Positions 45,105-54,132 of a stretch of DNA of 58,007 bases are shown piece by piece. The position numbers and the translations under genes are program-made. Each line of letters begins with the position of its first letter. The stretch's first letter is position 1. Where the stretch lies: IMG/VR virus record IMGVR_UViG_3300010370_000041, positions 1-58,007 of that record; one strand, given 5' to 3'. The notes under the pieces are model-generated. The model did not search any database. It worked only from the letters and a program-made list of their open reading frames with translations, and was not told where the DNA came from. The stretch is from a virus.

Positions 45105-46323
45105 TACAGAATCAAAACTAATCTCAGCCGTATTAAAAGACAAGCAGGCACATGTTTTGCTTCAGGCTAATATAGAAAATATACTAACCACACATGTAGA
45201 TGTTTGGCAGTTTATTAGAAAATACTATGAAGCAAATGCTACGGTTCCGCCAACAGAGTTAGTTGTAGAAAAGTTTAGAGACTTTGAGCCTATAAGCGGT
45301 GTTGGTGCCACTAAGCATCACCTTGAAGAATTGCAGGCAGAATATTTAACAAATAGTCTTAAAGATATTATTAGGTCTGCAGCAACAGATGTTCAGGGTG
45401 GACAAGGTTTAGATGCATTAGAATCTTTGATTACAAAGACTGCAGAACTTAGAAAAAATACAGCAGCCATTCGTGATATTGATGTAACAGATTTAGACTC
45501 TGCTGTTGCATACTTTGAAAATCTTAAGAAACAACAAGAGGCAGGCGCATTAGGAATTAAGACTGGTCTTCCAGGGTTTGATAACTATTTACCCTCTGGA
45601 ATCATGCCAGGGCAGTTAGGAGTCTTCCTTGCATATCCAGGCATAGGAAAGTCATGGTTGTCTCTCTATTTCGCTGTACAGGCCTGGAAACAGGGTCGTA
45701 GCCCAATGATCATAAGTCTTGAAATGTCTGAGGTAGAAGTTCGTAACCGTGTATTTGCAATCATGGGTGAGGGAGTTTGGTCACATAGAAAACTCAGCGC
45801 TGGAATGGTTGAGATGGACATGCTTAAATCTTGGCACACAAAGCACGTAACTGGAAAACCAGAGTTCCATATTATTTCAAATGATACAGGTGGAGACATA
45901 AACCCTATGGTGCTTCGTGGAAAGATTGATCAATATAAACCAGACTTTGTTATTGTTGACTACTTACAATTAATGTCCCCAAACCAAAAATCTGATAATG
46001 AAACTATCCGTATGAAAAACCTATCTCGTGAACTTAAACTTATGGCTATCGCAGAAGAGGTTCCAATTATTGCTATTTCATCTGCTACACCTGATGATGT
46101 TACTAAGTTAGATACCGTGCCTACACTGGGTCAAACTGCGTGGTCACGACAGATCGCCTACGACGCAGACTGGGTACTCGCTCTGGGCAGGGCATCTAAT
46201 AGTGATATTATTGAATGTGTATTTCGTAAGAACCGTAATGGTTTTATGGGAGAGTTCTTAGTTCAGGCTGATTTTGACAAGGGATATTACAGGTATAAAG
46301 ATTATGAAGATAAGTCAGTATAA
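45097..46323 (+). CDS. dnaB: Replicative DnaB-like helicase
   Basis: This 408-residue RecA-fold helicase unwinds the replication fork. A helical N-terminal domain (about 1-115) precedes the ATPase. Walker A is AYPGIGKSW with K185, Walker B is VIVDYLQLM with D288, and the following SRELKLMAIAEEVPIIAIS is typical. An arginine-finger-region FRKNRNG follows near 375. It is slightly shorter than bacterial DnaB, as in many phages. It lies directly before primase and the single-strand-binding candidate. Confidence 0.92.
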   Translation: MNNTESKLISAVLKDKQAHVLLQANIENILTTHVDVWQFIRKYYEANATVPPTELVVEKFRDFEPISGVGATKHHLEELQAEYLTNSLKDIIRSAATDVQGGQGLDALESLITKTAELRKNTAAIRDIDVTDLDSAVAYFENLKKQQEAGALGIKTGLPGFDNYLPSGIMPGQLGVFLAYPGIGKSWLSLYFAVQAWKQGRSPMIISLEMSEVEVRNRVFAIMGEGVWSHRKLSAGMVEMDMLKSWHTKHVTGKPEFHIISNDTGGDINPMVLRGKIDQYKPDFVIVDYLQLMSPNQKSDNETIRMKNLSRELKLMAIAEEVPIIAISSATPDDVTKLDTVPTLGQTAWSRQIAYDADWVLALGRASNSDIIECVFRKNRNGFMGEFLVQADFDKGYYRYKDYEDKSV

Positions 46324-46324
46324 T
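46319..46324 (+). promoter_or_regulatory. -10 box for a leaderless gene inside the replication block
   Basis: TATAAT overlaps the helicase stop codon and ends exactly seven bases before ATG 46332. No Shine-Dalgarno sequence precedes that ATG, so the gene is either leaderless from here or poorly translated from the longer mRNA. Confidence 0.4.
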
Positions 46325-46331
46325 ATGCCAC

Positions 46332-46658
46332 ATGGAAACATTTCCACACAAGGCCATAAAGCGGTTTGGGCTGGACGGGATCATCGTTGATGACTCAGCC
46401 ATATACAGACTGCAACAAGAATATATCAGATTACTGGTATCAGAAATGCGCCTATCTGGATATGCTCCAAGATTTGACATTAATCCAGAATTTACATTAT
46501 CATATAACGAACAAAAAAATTACTTTGACTTTGAATTAAGCGTATACGGAATATATATAGGGAGAAAAAAGGCAGAATGGATATTAGGGATAGACGGAAC
46601 CAGACCAATTTATACACAGCCAGTCAAGTTAAAAGAGTACTCGCAGGATCTGGCGTAA
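46332..46658 (+). CDS. Hypothetical protein overlapping primase
   Basis: This 108-residue protein begins METFPHKAIKRFGLDGIIVDDSAIYRLQQEYI; the central part looks helical and the C-terminal part beta-like (LSYNEQKNYFDFELSVYGIYIG). No family is recognised. The last 82 bases overlap the primase gene in another frame, an unusually long overlap for this genome. Its start is adjacent to a -10 box with no ribosome binding site. Confidence 0.6.
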   Translation: METFPHKAIKRFGLDGIIVDDSAIYRLQQEYIRLLVSEMRLSGYAPRFDINPEFTLSYNEQKNYFDFELSVYGIYIGRKKAEWILGIDGTRPIYTQPVKLKEYSQDLA

Positions 46659-47521
46659 CTGTAGAAAAAGAAGCAGAGTCTGAGTACATAGTATTTTGTC
46701 CATTTCATTCTAACCATCGTACTCCTGCTGGAGAAATAAATAAATATAGCGGATTGTTTTTTTGTTTTTCCTGTGGCAAAACTGCAGACCTAATAGAATT
46801 AGTTATGCATTTTTCTAACAGAACATATTTTGAATCTGTTAGATTTATTAAAAGCAAAGAGGTCGAAACAGATATCTTATCTGAGATAAATTCTAAGTTA
46901 GTAAATAAAGAAGAGTGGACGGAGTTTGATACCTCTATTGTTCAAAGACTTCATGACCAAGCAGTTGTTTCCGAAAGAGCAAAAGAATATTTTATAAAAA
47001 GAAAAATAACTAAAGAGTCTGCAATAAAATTTAAATTAGGATATTCTGAAACACAAGATATGATATGTATCCCAGTTCATAACAGCGACGGCCTGTGTGT
47101 AGGTTTTGTCGGCAGATCTATTGAAGGAAAAGAGTTTAAGAATACTCCAAAACTTCCAAAGTCAAAAGTACTATTTAATTTAAATAGAGTCAAAACAGCA
47201 TCAAGAGTTTATGTTGTAGAATCCTCATTTGATGCTATTAGGTTAGACCAAGTAGGTTTTCCAGCAGTTGCTACACTTGGTGCCAATGTATCATCAAAAC
47301 AAATAGACTTGCTTCAAAGATACTTTAGTGATATAATAATTATTGCTGATAACGATGAGGCTGGCGGTAACATGAAAGAAAAAATAGTTGAAAGGCTAGA
47401 TGGAAATGTTACTGTAATTAACTTAGATAAACAATATAAAGATATAGGCGATATGGATGATAAGTCAATAAAAGAACTGGAATATCAGTTTGACAAATCA
47501 ATAGTATCTATGCTAAACTAG
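46577..47521 (+). CDS. DNA primase (DnaG-type, zinc-finger and Toprim)
   Basis: This 314-residue protein makes RNA primers. An N-terminal zinc-binding motif CPFH...CFSCG (residues about 40-65) is followed by a Toprim domain with E215 (VYVVESSFDA) and D258/D260 (ADNDEAG). The length matches short phage primases lacking a helicase-interaction domain. The start ATG 46577 lies inside the preceding gene, giving an 82-base overlap; the zinc finger is lost if the start is moved downstream much, so this start is favoured. Confidence 0.9.
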   Translation: MDIRDRRNQTNLYTASQVKRVLAGSGVTVEKEAESEYIVFCPFHSNHRTPAGEINKYSGLFFCFSCGKTADLIELVMHFSNRTYFESVRFIKSKEVETDILSEINSKLVNKEEWTEFDTSIVQRLHDQAVVSERAKEYFIKRKITKESAIKFKLGYSETQDMICIPVHNSDGLCVGFVGRSIEGKEFKNTPKLPKSKVLFNLNRVKTASRVYVVESSFDAIRLDQVGFPAVATLGANVSSKQIDLLQRYFSDIIIIADNDEAGGNMKEKIVERLDGNVTVINLDKQYKDIGDMDDKSIKELEYQFDKSIVSMLN

Positions 47522-47542
47522 AAAAAACAAAGGAGAAAAACT

Positions 47543-48205
47543 ATGAGCGTTATTAAGGGACTAAAAAATATTAATGCCCTGCTCGACAAAAAAGCAGATG
47601 AAACTGGACCAAAGGTTAAGTGGCTTAAACTAGCCGATGGACAGGCAGTCAAAATTAGATTCATTGAAGAATTGGATGAGGATTCTGCAAACTATAATGA
47701 AAAGCGTGGTCTTGCACTTGTTGTTAAAGAACACACAAATCCAAAGGACTATAAGCGTAAGGCTGTAGACACAATGGATACTGAAGGCCGTGACTGGGCT
47801 GAAGAAATGTATCGTAAAGATCCAAGGGGCAATAGTGGATGGCGTGGCCGTCTTCGTTTTTATTGCAACGTACTTGTAGATGATGGAATTGAACCAAATC
47901 CTTATGTGGCTATTTGGTCTATGGGCGTAAGCAAGCAATCATCATTTAATACTATTCGTGAGTATGCTCTCGAAACTGGTAGCATCTCAAATCTAACATG
48001 GAAGTTAAAGCGCAATGGTCAGGGTACAGAAACATCATATACCTTGATTCCATCTGCTCCAGATAAGGAGCCTTTTAACTGGGAAGGTATCGAACCATAT
48101 CAACTAGAGAAGGCTTTGCGTCGTGTTCCATATGCGGAGCAAGAGGCATTCTATCTAGGCTTTGATTCGCCTTCATCTACATCAGCGACGAATATCGACT
48201 GGTAG
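47543..48205 (+). CDS. Putative single-stranded DNA-binding protein (gp32-like)
   Basis: This 220-residue protein has an OB-fold-like region: KWLKLADGQAVKIRFIEEL (about 25-43), then GWRGRLRFYCNVLVDDG and NPYVAIWSMGVSKQSSFNTI. This resembles gp32-type single-strand-binding proteins of T4-like and other phages. The zinc ligands of T4 gp32 are not evident. AAAGGAG precedes ATG 47543. Placement between primase and polymerase is what would be expected. I am confident it is a replication protein, less so of the exact family. Confidence 0.7.
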   Translation: MSVIKGLKNINALLDKKADETGPKVKWLKLADGQAVKIRFIEELDEDSANYNEKRGLALVVKEHTNPKDYKRKAVDTMDTEGRDWAEEMYRKDPRGNSGWRGRLRFYCNVLVDDGIEPNPYVAIWSMGVSKQSSFNTIREYALETGSISNLTWKLKRNGQGTETSYTLIPSAPDKEPFNWEGIEPYQLEKALRRVPYAEQEAFYLGFDSPSSTSATNIDW

Positions 48206-48208
48206 TAG

Positions 48209-51200
48209 ATGAATTACGTACCACTACACTTACATACTCACTTTTCACTGTTCGATGGTATTGGGTTGCCATCTGAATATGTAGATCGTGCTACAAAATT
48301 GGGTATGCCTGCAATAGCGATTACAGACCATGGCTCCCTTTCTGGCCACAGAGAAATGTATCGTGTTGCTAAAGCAAGTGGTATCAAGCCTATTCTTGGC
48401 ATAGAAGGTTATATGTGTGAAGATCGCTTTGATCAAAGAGACAAGGCAGATCGCACTACTCCACTAGACATGGTTTATAACCATATAATCCTTCTAGCCA
48501 AGAATAAGGTAGGTTTAGAAAACCTAAATAAGTTAAATGAAATTGCTTGGACAGAAGGATATTATAAGAAGCCACGAATTGACTTTGAAGTACTCTCTAA
48601 GTATAAAGAGGGCATAATTGTTTCTTCTGCATGCCCAAGTGGTATTGTTGCTAAGTCGATTGAACTTGGTGAACTTGGTATGGCAAAGAAATATATTAAA
48701 TGGTTTAAAGAAGAGTTTGGCGATGACTACTATCTTGAAGTAATGCCACACAATGACTATACTATTAATCAAACAATATTACAATTAGCAGATGAGTTTA
48801 AGATTAAGCCAATAGTAACTCCAGACTGTCATCATGTTGATCCATCTCAAAAAGAAATTCAGGAGTTAAAACTTATCCTGAACACATACTCGAATAAGAT
48901 TCAGAAGGACGCTACATATGAAAAGTCCAAAAAACAAGGCGACTTGATGAAGCGTCTTGATTATTTATACGGTGCAGATAGACAAATGTCATTTAATAAG
49001 TTTGACATTCATCTTCTTTCATATGAAGAGATTCAGGCCGCTATGGAAAAGCAGGCAGTATATAGAACTGATATATATGAAAATACAGTTGAACTTGCAA
49101 ATAAGATTGAGGACTACGATATTAAGGATGGGCTAAATCTTTTACCAGTTCAATATAAAGATCCAGATAAGCAACTTAGGGAGTTGGCAATGTCTGGTTT
49201 GGCAGAGAAGGGTCTTGACACAAATCAAGAATATATTGACAGACTTGATGAAGAGTTAAAAGTAATTCAGGACAAAAAGTTTGGACCTTACTTTCTTGTT
49301 GTGCAGAGTATGATTTCTTGGGCAAAGAAAGAGGGAATCATGGTTGGTCCAGGTCGTGGATCTTCTGCTGGATCTCTACTATGCTACGCACTTGGCATTA
49401 CAGACATTGATCCAATCAAGCATGGACTTTTGTTCTTCCGATTTATTAATCCAGAGCGTAATGACTTCCCAGATATTGATACAGATATTCAAGATTCTAG
49501 GCGTGATGAAGTTAAAGATTATCTTGTTAGACAATACAAGCATGTTGCTTCTATTGCAACATTTCTAGAATTTAAAGATAAAGGTGTAGTACGAGATGTT
49601 GCTCGTGCATTAAATATTCCATTGGCAGATGTAAACAAGGTTTTGAAATTAGTAGATACTTGGGATGAGTATTGCACTTCAAAAACCACTGCATGGTTTA
49701 GAGAGAAATATCCAGAGGTAGAACAATATGGAGAACAACTTCGTGGTCGTATTAGAGGTACTGGCATACACGCTGCTGGTGTTGTCACTAGTAAAAATCC
49801 TATTTTTAGGTACGCACCGATGGAGACACGTAATTCTCCTGGTTCCGATGAGCGTATTCCTGTTGTGGCGGTGGACATGGAAGAGGCTGAAAAAATTGGA
49901 CTCATCAAGATTGACGCACTTGGACTCAAAACATTAAGTGTTATTAATGATACTATTAAAATAATTAAAGAACGAGAAGGCACTGAGATTGATTTGCTAA
50001 AGATTGATATGGAAGATCAAAAGGTATATCAGATGCTTTCTGAAGGATATACAAAGGGCGTGTTTCAATGTGAAGCAACTCCATATACAAACCTTCTTAT
50101 AAAGATGGGTGTAAAAAATCTAGCAGAGTTATCCGCTTCAAATGCTCTTGTGCGCCCAGGCGCTATGAATACCATTGGCAAAGATTATATTGAAAGAAAG
50201 CACGGTAGACAGGCAGTAAACTATCTGCATCAAACAATGAAACCATTCACAGAAGAAACATATGGGTGTATCCTATACCAAGAGCAGGTCATGCAGGCTT
50301 GCGTTCAACTTGGAGGTATGTCTTGGTCTGAGGCTGATAAGGTTCGTAAGATCATTGGTAAAAAGAAAGATGCTAGAGAGTTTGATGCGTTTCGTGATCG
50401 TTTCGTTGACGGTGCTTCTAAGTTTATTAGCCCTAATCAGGCTCGTGATTTATGGCATGACTTTGAGGCGCATGCGGGTTATTCGTTCAACAAGTCTCAT
50501 GCGGTTGCTTATTCTACGCTCTCGTATTGGACGGCATGGTTAAAGTATTATTATCCAATTGAGTTTATGTACTCATTGCTTAAAAACGAAAGGGACAAAG
50601 ATGCGAGAACTGAATATCTTATTGAAGCGAAAAGAATGGGGATTAGCATTAAACTACCTCACATTAACGATTCGGATATTGATTTTAAAATTGAGGGTAA
50701 GGGTATTCGGTTTGGATTGTCGGGGATCAAGTTTATCTCTGATAAAATTGCAGAACGATATCTATCGGCACGACCTTTTAAGTCTTTCGAGGAAGTTAAA
50801 ACCTTTACATTTACGAAAGGTAATGGAGTCAACAGCAGAGCGCTAGAGGCATTAAGAGTTATTGGTGCTGCTACATTTCCAGATAATCCAAGAAATGACA
50901 ATGAGATTCGTGAAAATCTTTATGAGTATTTAGGTTTGCCAGAGTTTACGCAAACAGTTCCTTCACATTTCCATGCCTTTATTAATCCAGTAGAGGATTT
51001 TGAAGAAAAAGGATCATTCATTCTTATGGGTATGGTCAAAGGAATTAAGCGTGGTAAAGGTTGGAGCCGTGTAGAGATATTAGATAAGACTGGAAGCATA
51101 GGGGTATTTGATGAAGAACAAACTACAATTGAGGCTGGACGAAGTTATATTGCACTCTGTTCTGATAATAGAATTGTTTCTGCTGTTCCTGTAGACGAAA

Positions 51201-51487
51201 TAAAAGGTTCTGATGCAGCACTAATTAAGTTTTTAAATTATAGAATGTTGCCATACAAAGATGAAGAGTTATTTGTGGTATCATTTAAACCAAGAGTAAC
51301 GAAAGCAGGAAAGAAAATGGCATCACTGACTCTGGCAGATACCTCCAGAGAATTACACTCTGTGACAGTATTTCCTACGGCATTTCCTAAAGCCTATATG
51401 AAAATACAAGAGGGACAAGCATATAAATTTGAATTTGGTAAGACCAAAGACGGTACCGTAATATTGGAGGATGTAAATGTCGGTTAG
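48209..51487 (+). CDS. dnaE: DNA polymerase III alpha subunit with PHP domain
   Basis: This 1092-residue family C polymerase is the phage's own replicase. An N-terminal PHP domain (about 1-280) has HLHTH at 7-11, AITDHGSLSG and TPDCHHV; the HxH and DxH patterns suggest that it keeps the metal ligands and may proofread. Polymerase motifs: GPGRGSSAGS, PDIDTDIQDSRR (catalytic aspartates), GVFQCEA, YQEQVM and FNKSHAVAYS. An OB-fold region follows at the C-terminus. It overlaps the recombinase gene by 11 bases. This form resembles actinobacterial DnaE1 rather than PolC. Confidence 0.95.
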   Translation: MNYVPLHLHTHFSLFDGIGLPSEYVDRATKLGMPAIAITDHGSLSGHREMYRVAKASGIKPILGIEGYMCEDRFDQRDKADRTTPLDMVYNHIILLAKNKVGLENLNKLNEIAWTEGYYKKPRIDFEVLSKYKEGIIVSSACPSGIVAKSIELGELGMAKKYIKWFKEEFGDDYYLEVMPHNDYTINQTILQLADEFKIKPIVTPDCHHVDPSQKEIQELKLILNTYSNKIQKDATYEKSKKQGDLMKRLDYLYGADRQMSFNKFDIHLLSYEEIQAAMEKQAVYRTDIYENTVELANKIEDYDIKDGLNLLPVQYKDPDKQLRELAMSGLAEKGLDTNQEYIDRLDEELKVIQDKKFGPYFLVVQSMISWAKKEGIMVGPGRGSSAGSLLCYALGITDIDPIKHGLLFFRFINPERNDFPDIDTDIQDSRRDEVKDYLVRQYKHVASIATFLEFKDKGVVRDVARALNIPLADVNKVLKLVDTWDEYCTSKTTAWFREKYPEVEQYGEQLRGRIRGTGIHAAGVVTSKNPIFRYAPMETRNSPGSDERIPVVAVDMEEAEKIGLIKIDALGLKTLSVINDTIKIIKEREGTEIDLLKIDMEDQKVYQMLSEGYTKGVFQCEATPYTNLLIKMGVKNLAELSASNALVRPGAMNTIGKDYIERKHGRQAVNYLHQTMKPFTEETYGCILYQEQVMQACVQLGGMSWSEADKVRKIIGKKKDAREFDAFRDRFVDGASKFISPNQARDLWHDFEAHAGYSFNKSHAVAYSTLSYWTAWLKYYYPIEFMYSLLKNERDKDARTEYLIEAKRMGISIKLPHINDSDIDFKIEGKGIRFGLSGIKFISDKIAERYLSARPFKSFEEVKTFTFTKGNGVNSRALEALRVIGAATFPDNPRNDNEIRENLYEYLGLPEFTQTVPSHFHAFINPVEDFEEKGSFILMGMVKGIKRGKGWSRVEILDKTGSIGVFDEEQTTIEAGRSYIALCSDNRIVSAVPVDEIKGSDAALIKFLNYRMLPYKDEELFVVSFKPRVTKAGKKMASLTLADTSRELHSVTVFPTAFPKAYMKIQEGQAYKFEFGKTKDGTVILEDVNVG

Positions 51488-52490
51488 CCTTGAAGATGTA
51501 TTAGCACAATTAAATCCCAAACTACGTAAAAGTATTTTGGTTGGAGATGAAGTTCCTAAGACTGAGTATGCAGTAACACCAAGTTATGGACTTAATCGTG
51601 CACTAAATGGAGGACTGCCATACGGTAGACAGGTTTTGGTATGGGGAAGCAAGTCAAGCGCCAAGTCGTCATTATGCCTACAAACAATTGCTCTTGCACA
51701 AGCAGAAGGAAAAGTATGCGCTTGGATCGATGCAGAAATGTCATATGATAAAGATTGGGCTTCCAAGTTGGGCGTAGATACATCTAAACTAATTGTTTCT
51801 CAAGCAAGAACGATTAATGAGATGGTTGATATAGGTGTTAGTTTGATGGAGGCTGGTGTAGATATTATTGTGGTTGACTCAATTACATCTTTGCTGCCAG
51901 CCATTTATTTTGAAAAAGATTCTACAGAACTTAAGCAATTAGAAAATACTAAGCAGATAGGTGCTGAATCTCGTGACTTTAGTAACGCATGGAAGATGCT
52001 TAACTATGCAAATAATAAAGTTAAGCCAACCTTACTGCTTTTAATTAGTCAATCACGAAATAATATTAACGCAATGTATACAAGCCAGCAACCTACAGGC
52101 GGTCAGGCTACTAAGTTTTATTCATCCACAGTTGTAAAACTGTTTTCATCTGAATCAGAAAATCAAGCAATAAAGGGGAAGATATATGTTGGCGACAAGG
52201 CTATTGAAGAGAAGATTGGCAGAAAGATTAGATGGGACCTCCAGTTTTCTAAAACCAGTCCTGCTTTTCAGTCTGGTGAATATGATTTCTATTTTAGAGG
52301 CGATACTTTGGGCATTGATGGGATCGCTGATCTTGTTGACACTGCTGAATTAATGGGCATAGTAGAACGCACTGGTGCATGGTATTTATTACCAGATGGT
52401 TCTAAGGTTCAGGGTAGAGATGGATTTATTAATAAAGTAAGAGAGGATCTTGATCTACAGGATATGATTAAGAATAAACTTAGTGGATAA
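51477..52490 (+). CDS. recA: RecA-like recombinase
   Basis: This 337-residue RecA/UvsX-fold protein pairs single strands with duplex DNA for repair and recombination-dependent replication. Walker A is WGSKSSAKSS with K63; Walker B is DIIVVDSITSLLP near residue 137; ISQSRNNINAMY and PTGGQATKFYSS match the L1 and L2 regions. It starts inside the polymerase gene behind GGAGGA. It is shorter than bacterial RecA at the C-terminus, as in phage versions. Confidence 0.88.
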   Translation: MSVSLEDVLAQLNPKLRKSILVGDEVPKTEYAVTPSYGLNRALNGGLPYGRQVLVWGSKSSAKSSLCLQTIALAQAEGKVCAWIDAEMSYDKDWASKLGVDTSKLIVSQARTINEMVDIGVSLMEAGVDIIVVDSITSLLPAIYFEKDSTELKQLENTKQIGAESRDFSNAWKMLNYANNKVKPTLLLLISQSRNNINAMYTSQQPTGGQATKFYSSTVVKLFSSESENQAIKGKIYVGDKAIEEKIGRKIRWDLQFSKTSPAFQSGEYDFYFRGDTLGIDGIADLVDTAELMGIVERTGAWYLLPDGSKVQGRDGFINKVREDLDLQDMIKNKLSG

Positions 52491-52659
52491 ATACTCAATA
52501 TATGAGGGTAAGTTTCCTTGTAAGACCTGCAAAAAAGAAGTTAAAACAATGAGAGTTTATGTGACTACTGGTATGGCTACTTGGATGTGCCCAGACAAAC
52601 ATTTATCCGAAGTTCAATTATTTAAAGTTGGATATAAGAAAGTTAAAAAACATGAGTGA
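52483..52659 (+). CDS. Small zinc-ribbon protein (GTG start, overlapping recA end)
   Basis: A 58-residue frame opens at GTG 52483 inside the recA stop region and ends at TGA 52657-52659, overlapping the next ATG. It carries C-x2-C (PCKTCKKEV) and a third cysteine in TWMCPDKH with a nearby histidine, consistent with one zinc site, and a basic end (KKVKKHE). It exactly fills the 160-base gap between recA and the next gene in the same operon, with short overlaps at both ends as elsewhere. It is easily missed because of size and GTG start. Confidence 0.6.
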   Translation: MDKYSIYEGKFPCKTCKKEVKTMRVYVTTGMATWMCPDKHLSEVQLFKVGYKKVKKHE

Positions 52660-52942
52660 GAGATCTGAAAGTAAAAGAATAGGAGCAAAGCAGCATAAGA
52701 ATTCTGGTAGAAATACTAAGAAGGGCGATGCCACTTGGGAAAACTTTACAGTGGACTTTAAGGAGAACTCAAAATCTTTTACACTAAATCACGAGGTCTG
52801 GGCAAAGGCAGTTACGGATGCCATCAGGAACGGCAACGATCCAGCGATAGTCGTGGTGTTGGGCGAGGGTAACAAGAAAATCAGACTTGCTATAATAGAG
52901 TTAGAACTACTAGAACAGATGGTGAATAATGGAACAGAATAA
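52652..52942 (+). CDS. PDDEXK-type resolvase/endonuclease
   Basis: This 96-residue protein starts at ATG 52652; an in-frame TTG at 52628 would extend it by eight residues but would overlap the zinc-ribbon gene more. RIGAKQHKNSGR...KKGDATWENFTVDFKEN contains D26, D35 and K37, the D...(D/E)xK core of small phage nucleases that cut branched DNA. SFTLNHEVW and AIVVVLGEG follow as in those proteins. Context (recombinase upstream, nuclease and RuvC downstream) supports a branch-processing role. Family call is from motif pattern. Confidence 0.65.
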   Translation: MSERSESKRIGAKQHKNSGRNTKKGDATWENFTVDFKENSKSFTLNHEVWAKAVTDAIRNGNDPAIVVVLGEGNKKIRLAIIELELLEQMVNNGTE

Positions 52943-53234
52943 TACAACGCTTGAAATGGTAAATGGTTTGACCGAAATAGCAGACTACATGAAGGATGAA
53001 GAGTTAACTACTGCCCTTACTTTTATTGCTAAATTAATTATTAAGCCAGATATCCCAATGAATGTTGCGACATTAGAAATAGTAAGGCTGCAGGCAATCG
53101 CAGCCAAAATGGCCTTTAGGGCAACATGGATGGCTAATGTGGATAAGTCAGATCGAGGTAAAAAGAATATTTACTACACGGCAGCAGAGTCTATTAACAG
53201 TCTTGTTTCTGCTCTTAAGTACATCATTAAGTGA
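52929..53234 (+). CDS. Hypothetical helical protein
   Basis: This 101-residue, almost wholly helical protein (EMVNGLTEIADYMKDEELTT, LEIVRLQAIAAKMAFRATWM) has no recognised family. It overlaps the resolvase gene by 14 bases and precedes the nuclease. It ends in the region of the next promoter. An early accessory protein of recombination or replication is the likely class, from position only. Confidence 0.6.
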   Translation: MEQNNTTLEMVNGLTEIADYMKDEELTTALTFIAKLIIKPDIPMNVATLEIVRLQAIAAKMAFRATWMANVDKSDRGKKNIYYTAAESINSLVSALKYIIK

Positions 53235-53241
53235 TATCTGC

Positions 53242-53247
53242 TATAAT
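53242..53247 (+). promoter_or_regulatory. Extended -10 box before the Cas4/RecB-like nuclease
   Basis: TGC-TATAAT lies 21 bases before ATG 53269. A weak AAAGGATAA ribosome binding site is in the leader. No -35 match is seen. Confidence 0.45.
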
Positions 53248-53268
53248 TAAGATAACAAAAGGATAATA

Positions 53269-54132
53269 ATGACAAAAAATTTACTTAAACAAGTAATGAT
53301 TAAAGAAAATAAAAATGTTAATGTCATAAACGAAGATGTTAGTTTTGCGGATGGTTTAGTAGAAAAAATCCAGGCTGGATATACTGCAAATTTAAAACCA
53401 TATTTTCATAAAAAGAAAAATTTTACAGCATCTGGATTAACATACGGTGCTGGAGAGTGTCCAAGATATTGGCATCTTAGTTTTGATGGTGCGGTAGTAC
53501 ACGATGATGCAGACGCATACGGCGTGGCTAATAGAACAAATGGAACATACGGACATCAAAGAATTCAGGATGCAATTGCAGCAACAGATTTATTGGATCC
53601 AGATATGGAATTTGATAAATTACCAAGACCGTCGTATATTAAAGAACAAACACATCCAGCAATGGAATTTAGGGTTAATGGAGATGACCCACCATTTAAT
53701 GGATATGGCGATGTTATGCTTAAACTTAACAACGAGAGAGTTGTTGGAGAAATTAAGACAATGCCAAATGAAGGATTTGAGTACAAAAAGAAAAGCGGAA
53801 AGCCTAAAAAGGCTCATCTTATGCAGTTGCTAATTTATATGAAATTCTGGAAAGTTAGTAAAGGTGTATTAATTTATGAAAATAAAAATAATCATGAGTT
53901 ATTAACTTTACCAGTAGTAGTAAACGATCATTACCGTCGGTGGGTAGACCAGGCATTTGATTGGATGCGAGAGGTATATAAGAATTGGAAAGATCAACAA
54001 CTTCCACAGAAGCCATATCGATCTAATTCTAAAATATGTAAGGCTTGTCCAATTCAAAAAGCATGTGCTGAAGCAGAGACAGGGGTAATTAAACTTAAAC
54101 CTCTGGAGTTGCTGGAAGATGAAGAGTTGTAG
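53269..54132 (+). CDS. Cas4/RecB-like iron-sulfur exonuclease
   Basis: This 287-residue PDDEXK nuclease has C64 (GECPRYW) and C257, C260, C266 (KICKACPIQKAC), the four cysteines expected for a 4Fe-4S cluster. Catalytic residues are D148 (GYGDVML), E161 and K163 (GEIKT), then LMQLLIYMKFW (QxxxY-like motif). Such proteins process DNA ends for recombination in phages and in Cas4/AddB. No CRISPR components are nearby. It overlaps the next gene by 14 bases. Confidence 0.88.
   Translation: MTKNLLKQVMIKENKNVNVINEDVSFADGLVEKIQAGYTANLKPYFHKKKNFTASGLTYGAGECPRYWHLSFDGAVVHDDADAYGVANRTNGTYGHQRIQDAIAATDLLDPDMEFDKLPRPSYIKEQTHPAMEFRVNGDDPPFNGYGDVMLKLNNERVVGEIKTMPNEGFEYKKKSGKPKKAHLMQLLIYMKFWKVSKGVLIYENKNNHELLTLPVVVNDHYRRWVDQAFDWMREVYKNWKDQQLPQKPYRSNSKICKACPIQKACAEAETGVIKLKPLELLEDEEL

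Noticed and set aside
53269-54132. Cas4 as part of a CRISPR system
   Set aside because: No cas1, cas2 or array in the window; phage recombination nucleases share this fold.
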